Positions 26,761 through 64,000 of a stretch of DNA of 64,000 bases are shown here, one piece after another (the stretch's first letter is position 1; every line of letters begins with the position of its first letter). Source of the DNA: Nocardia sputorum (lineage in GTDB: Bacteria > Actinomycetota > Actinomycetes > Mycobacteriales > Mycobacteriaceae); contig NZ_AP026978.1 of assembly GCF_027924405.1 (NCBI RefSeq), positions 434,001 through 498,000 of the forward strand, in the 5' to 3' direction. The translations under genes were made by a program, and so were the position numbers. Under the pieces are notes generated by a model. The model did no database searches. It was not told the origin of the DNA and saw only the letters and a program-made list of their open reading frames with translations.

Positions 26761-28131
26761 ATGGTCAGCAACATCGCAGGTGGGCGACCCCCACGGCCGG
26801 GCGTCGAGCCGGGCGCCCAACTCGGTGCGCTCGAAGCCTACGCCGCGCAGGCGCACGGACATCTCAGCGCGGGCGGCGATCACCTTGCCCGGCTCGCCGG
26901 TTTGCTGCGCCCTGCCGTACTGGAGTCCTGGCTGCGCAGCGTGCGCGGCGGCGTAGACCCGATGGACGCCGTCGACGGCCGCGGTCTGCGCGGCGCCGAT
27001 CTGCAGCGTTATCTGCAAGCCCATCCGATCGCCGCGCTGATGCCGCTGATCGACAAATTGCTCGTCCAGGACACGGCCAGAACGGGTTTGATCGTCGTGA
27101 TCGCCGATCAGTTCGGCCGGGTGCTCTCGGTGCACGGCGGGGCCGAGCAGGTCGCGGCCGCCGCGGAGATCGGCCTGCGCGCCGGCGACGACCTCAGCGA
27201 ACGGCGCATCGGCACGAACGCGGTCGGCCTGGTGGTGCGCACCGGGCGCGCCGCGTGGATTCACGGCCCGGAGCATTTCCTGCATCGGATGCACCAGCTC
27301 ACCGGCGCCGCGGCGCCGGTGCACGATCCGGACGGCAGGCTGGTCGGGGTGCTGATGATCGCGGGCGGTGTCCGTGTGGCGAAGCCGGAGATCCTCGCCC
27401 TGGTGAAAGCGACCGCCACGGCCGCGGAAATGGACTTGCTGCTCACCGCCATGCGCGCGGGGGAGCGCGGGACCGACGGTCGCGGGCGGCGCGACGCCAC
27501 CCCGTCGCATCCGGTGGGCCGGCTCGGGCTCGACGTGCTGGGGCTCGGGCAGCCGCAGTTGAGCGTCGCGGACGATCGGGTGCCGTTGTCCCAGCGGCAC
27601 GCCGAGATCCTGCTGCTGCTGGCCGAACATCCGGAAGGGCTCGGCGCCGATCATCTCGCGCTGCTGCTCGACGACACCGATCTGGACAACGGCACCATCC
27701 GCGCGGCCGTGTCCCGGTTGCGGGCGGTGGTGGGCCCGAGTGTCTTCGGCTCGCGGCCCTACCGTCTGTGCGTTCCGGTCGCAACCGATGTGGAGGCGTT
27801 GCGCGCCGCGCTCGATTCCGGCGATGTCGATTCCGCATTGCGCCTTTACGCCGGGCCGGTGCTGCCGCGCTCGACCGCGCCGGGAATCATCGACATCCGC
27901 GACGAGCTGCGAGTGCGATTGCGCACCGCCGTGCTGGGGTCGGGCGATACCGCGGTGCTGCGCCGGTGGACGGCGGGTCCGGAGGGGCGCGACGACGCCG
28001 CCGCGTGGGCGGCCTATCGAGCCACGGTGGATCGGGACTCGCCGCTGTATGCGCAGATCGAGGCCAAGATCCGGGTGCTGGATCGCCGTCTCGGCGCCGA
28101 TGCAACGCGAATGCAACGTTTCGGCTCATAA
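26761..28131 (+). CDS. GAF-domain transcriptional regulator
   Basis: 456 aa. The N-terminal part (about 35-230) is the sensor type found in AcoR-like regulators: SWLRSVRGGVDP, then a GAF domain with GDDLSERRIGTNAVGL and the FLHRMHQLTGAAAPVHDPDG stretch. No sigma-54 ATPase follows. Residues about 265-345 form a winged-helix-like output domain (LSQRHAEILLLLAEHPEGL, then IRAAVSRLRAVVGP). ATG 26761 follows agaaagg. Relatives often control alcohol or aldehyde dehydrogenase genes, which would fit mycofactocin next door; control of the NRPS is also possible. Confidence 0.75.
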   Translation: MVSNIAGGRPPRPGVEPGAQLGALEAYAAQAHGHLSAGGDHLARLAGLLRPAVLESWLRSVRGGVDPMDAVDGRGLRGADLQRYLQAHPIAALMPLIDKLLVQDTARTGLIVVIADQFGRVLSVHGGAEQVAAAAEIGLRAGDDLSERRIGTNAVGLVVRTGRAAWIHGPEHFLHRMHQLTGAAAPVHDPDGRLVGVLMIAGGVRVAKPEILALVKATATAAEMDLLLTAMRAGERGTDGRGRRDATPSHPVGRLGLDVLGLGQPQLSVADDRVPLSQRHAEILLLLAEHPEGLGADHLALLLDDTDLDNGTIRAAVSRLRAVVGPSVFGSRPYRLCVPVATDVEALRAALDSGDVDSALRLYAGPVLPRSTAPGIIDIRDELRVRLRTAVLGSGDTAVLRRWTAGPEGRDDAAAWAAYRATVDRDSPLYAQIEAKIRVLDRRLGADATRMQRFGS

Positions 28132-28529
28132 TCTGCACAGCCATCGGCGTGGCAGCGCGTCGCCGCGGTCGCGCGCCGCTCGCGCAGAGCGGTGTGCCCC
28201 CGACTTCCGGCCCTGGTAGCCGCGTTGGACATCCGTCCAGAAGTTTTTAGTGCAAATAGTTCCTTTTTATTAGCGAAGCGCCTAATGTTCGCACTGCACG
28301 GATGAGGACCGTGTGACGTAGCTGACATAGCCGTGGCGCCCGCTCCACGGCGATGACGTTGGAGGATTGGCGGCTTTCGCGCGAGTGCGCCTCGCACCGC
28401 TCGCGCTCTCATCGAATCGCACGTGGTGGTCGACGCCATGCGCCCGGCTTGGGCAGCCGGGTGCGGCGGCTGCTTCGTGCTGCCCAAAAGCGTTCGGACA
28501 GACGTTGTTCCGCCGGGTAGGAGGCTCTG
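28132..28529 (+). promoter_or_regulatory. NRPS upstream region with AT-rich promoter zone and alternative hairpins
   Basis: The stretch 28236-28290 is strikingly AT-rich for this genome and is the likely promoter zone. Near the gene, CCCGGCT (28443-28449) can pair with AGCCGGG (28455-28461). GGGCAGC (28451-28457) can instead pair with GCTGCCC (28479-28485), followed by AAAA. The two stems overlap and exclude each other, as in an attenuating leader. AGGAGG (28519-28524) is a strong ribosome-binding site five bases before the GTG. Confidence 0.45.

Positions 28530-64000
<35,471 letters not shown>

Overview
The window is very GC-rich, tightly packed actinobacterial DNA. The gene content (mycofactocin locus, mycobacterial-type ECF transporter pair, KshB-like reductase with a KstR-type box, TIGR03086 protein, SPW-repeat protein, giant NRPS genes) points to a mycolic-acid-group actinomycete, most likely Nocardia or a close relative. 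That assignment is inferred from gene content; no rRNA or tRNA gene was seen.

Layout. Positions 1-5.8 kb hold a secreted lipase, a 64-bp tandem repeat array, a secreted glycine-rich protein and an EcfT/fused ABC ATPase transporter pair like Rv2325c/Rv2326c. From 5.8 to 11.3 kb there is a Baeyer-Villiger-type monooxygenase divergent from an AraC regulator, a catalase-fold-like protein with a metallophosphoesterase, and a MarR regulator divergent from a TIGR03086 protein. From 11.9 to 16 kb there are an RluA-type pseudouridine synthase, a class III adenylate cyclase, an AbiEi-like/DUF559 protein, and an SPW-TetR operon with a candidate operator. From 16 to 21.5 kb there are a ferredoxin/rubredoxin reductase, a decayed piece of the same gene, a 13 x 8-bp microsatellite, a racemase, an AlkD-type glycosylase and a TetR/kshB pair.

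The mycofactocin locus (21.7-26.6 kb) encodes the precursor MftA, a single-chain MftB-MftC fusion, the glycosyltransferase MftF and the GMC oxidoreductase MftG. mftD and mftE, which normally lie between mftC and mftF, are absent from the locus and from the window. A GAF-domain regulator follows.

From 28.5 kb to the window end lie two head-to-tail NRPS genes whose stop and start codons overlap. The first (5932 aa) has five C-A-T modules plus a sixth C domain. The second is cut by the window edge after 5891 codons and supplies A6-T6 and modules 7-11. The assembly line is broken between C6 and A6, and the two facing protein ends are similar incomplete adenylation-domain fragments. Reading the 8-10 residue specificity pockets gives Ser-?-Ser-Thr-?-Ser-?-(Ser-like)-?-Ser-?, a hydroxy-amino-acid-rich peptide of at least 11 residues, probably N-acylated because the first C domain is of the starter (EntF-like) kind. 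No epimerase, methyltransferase, cyclisation or thioesterase domain is seen in the window.
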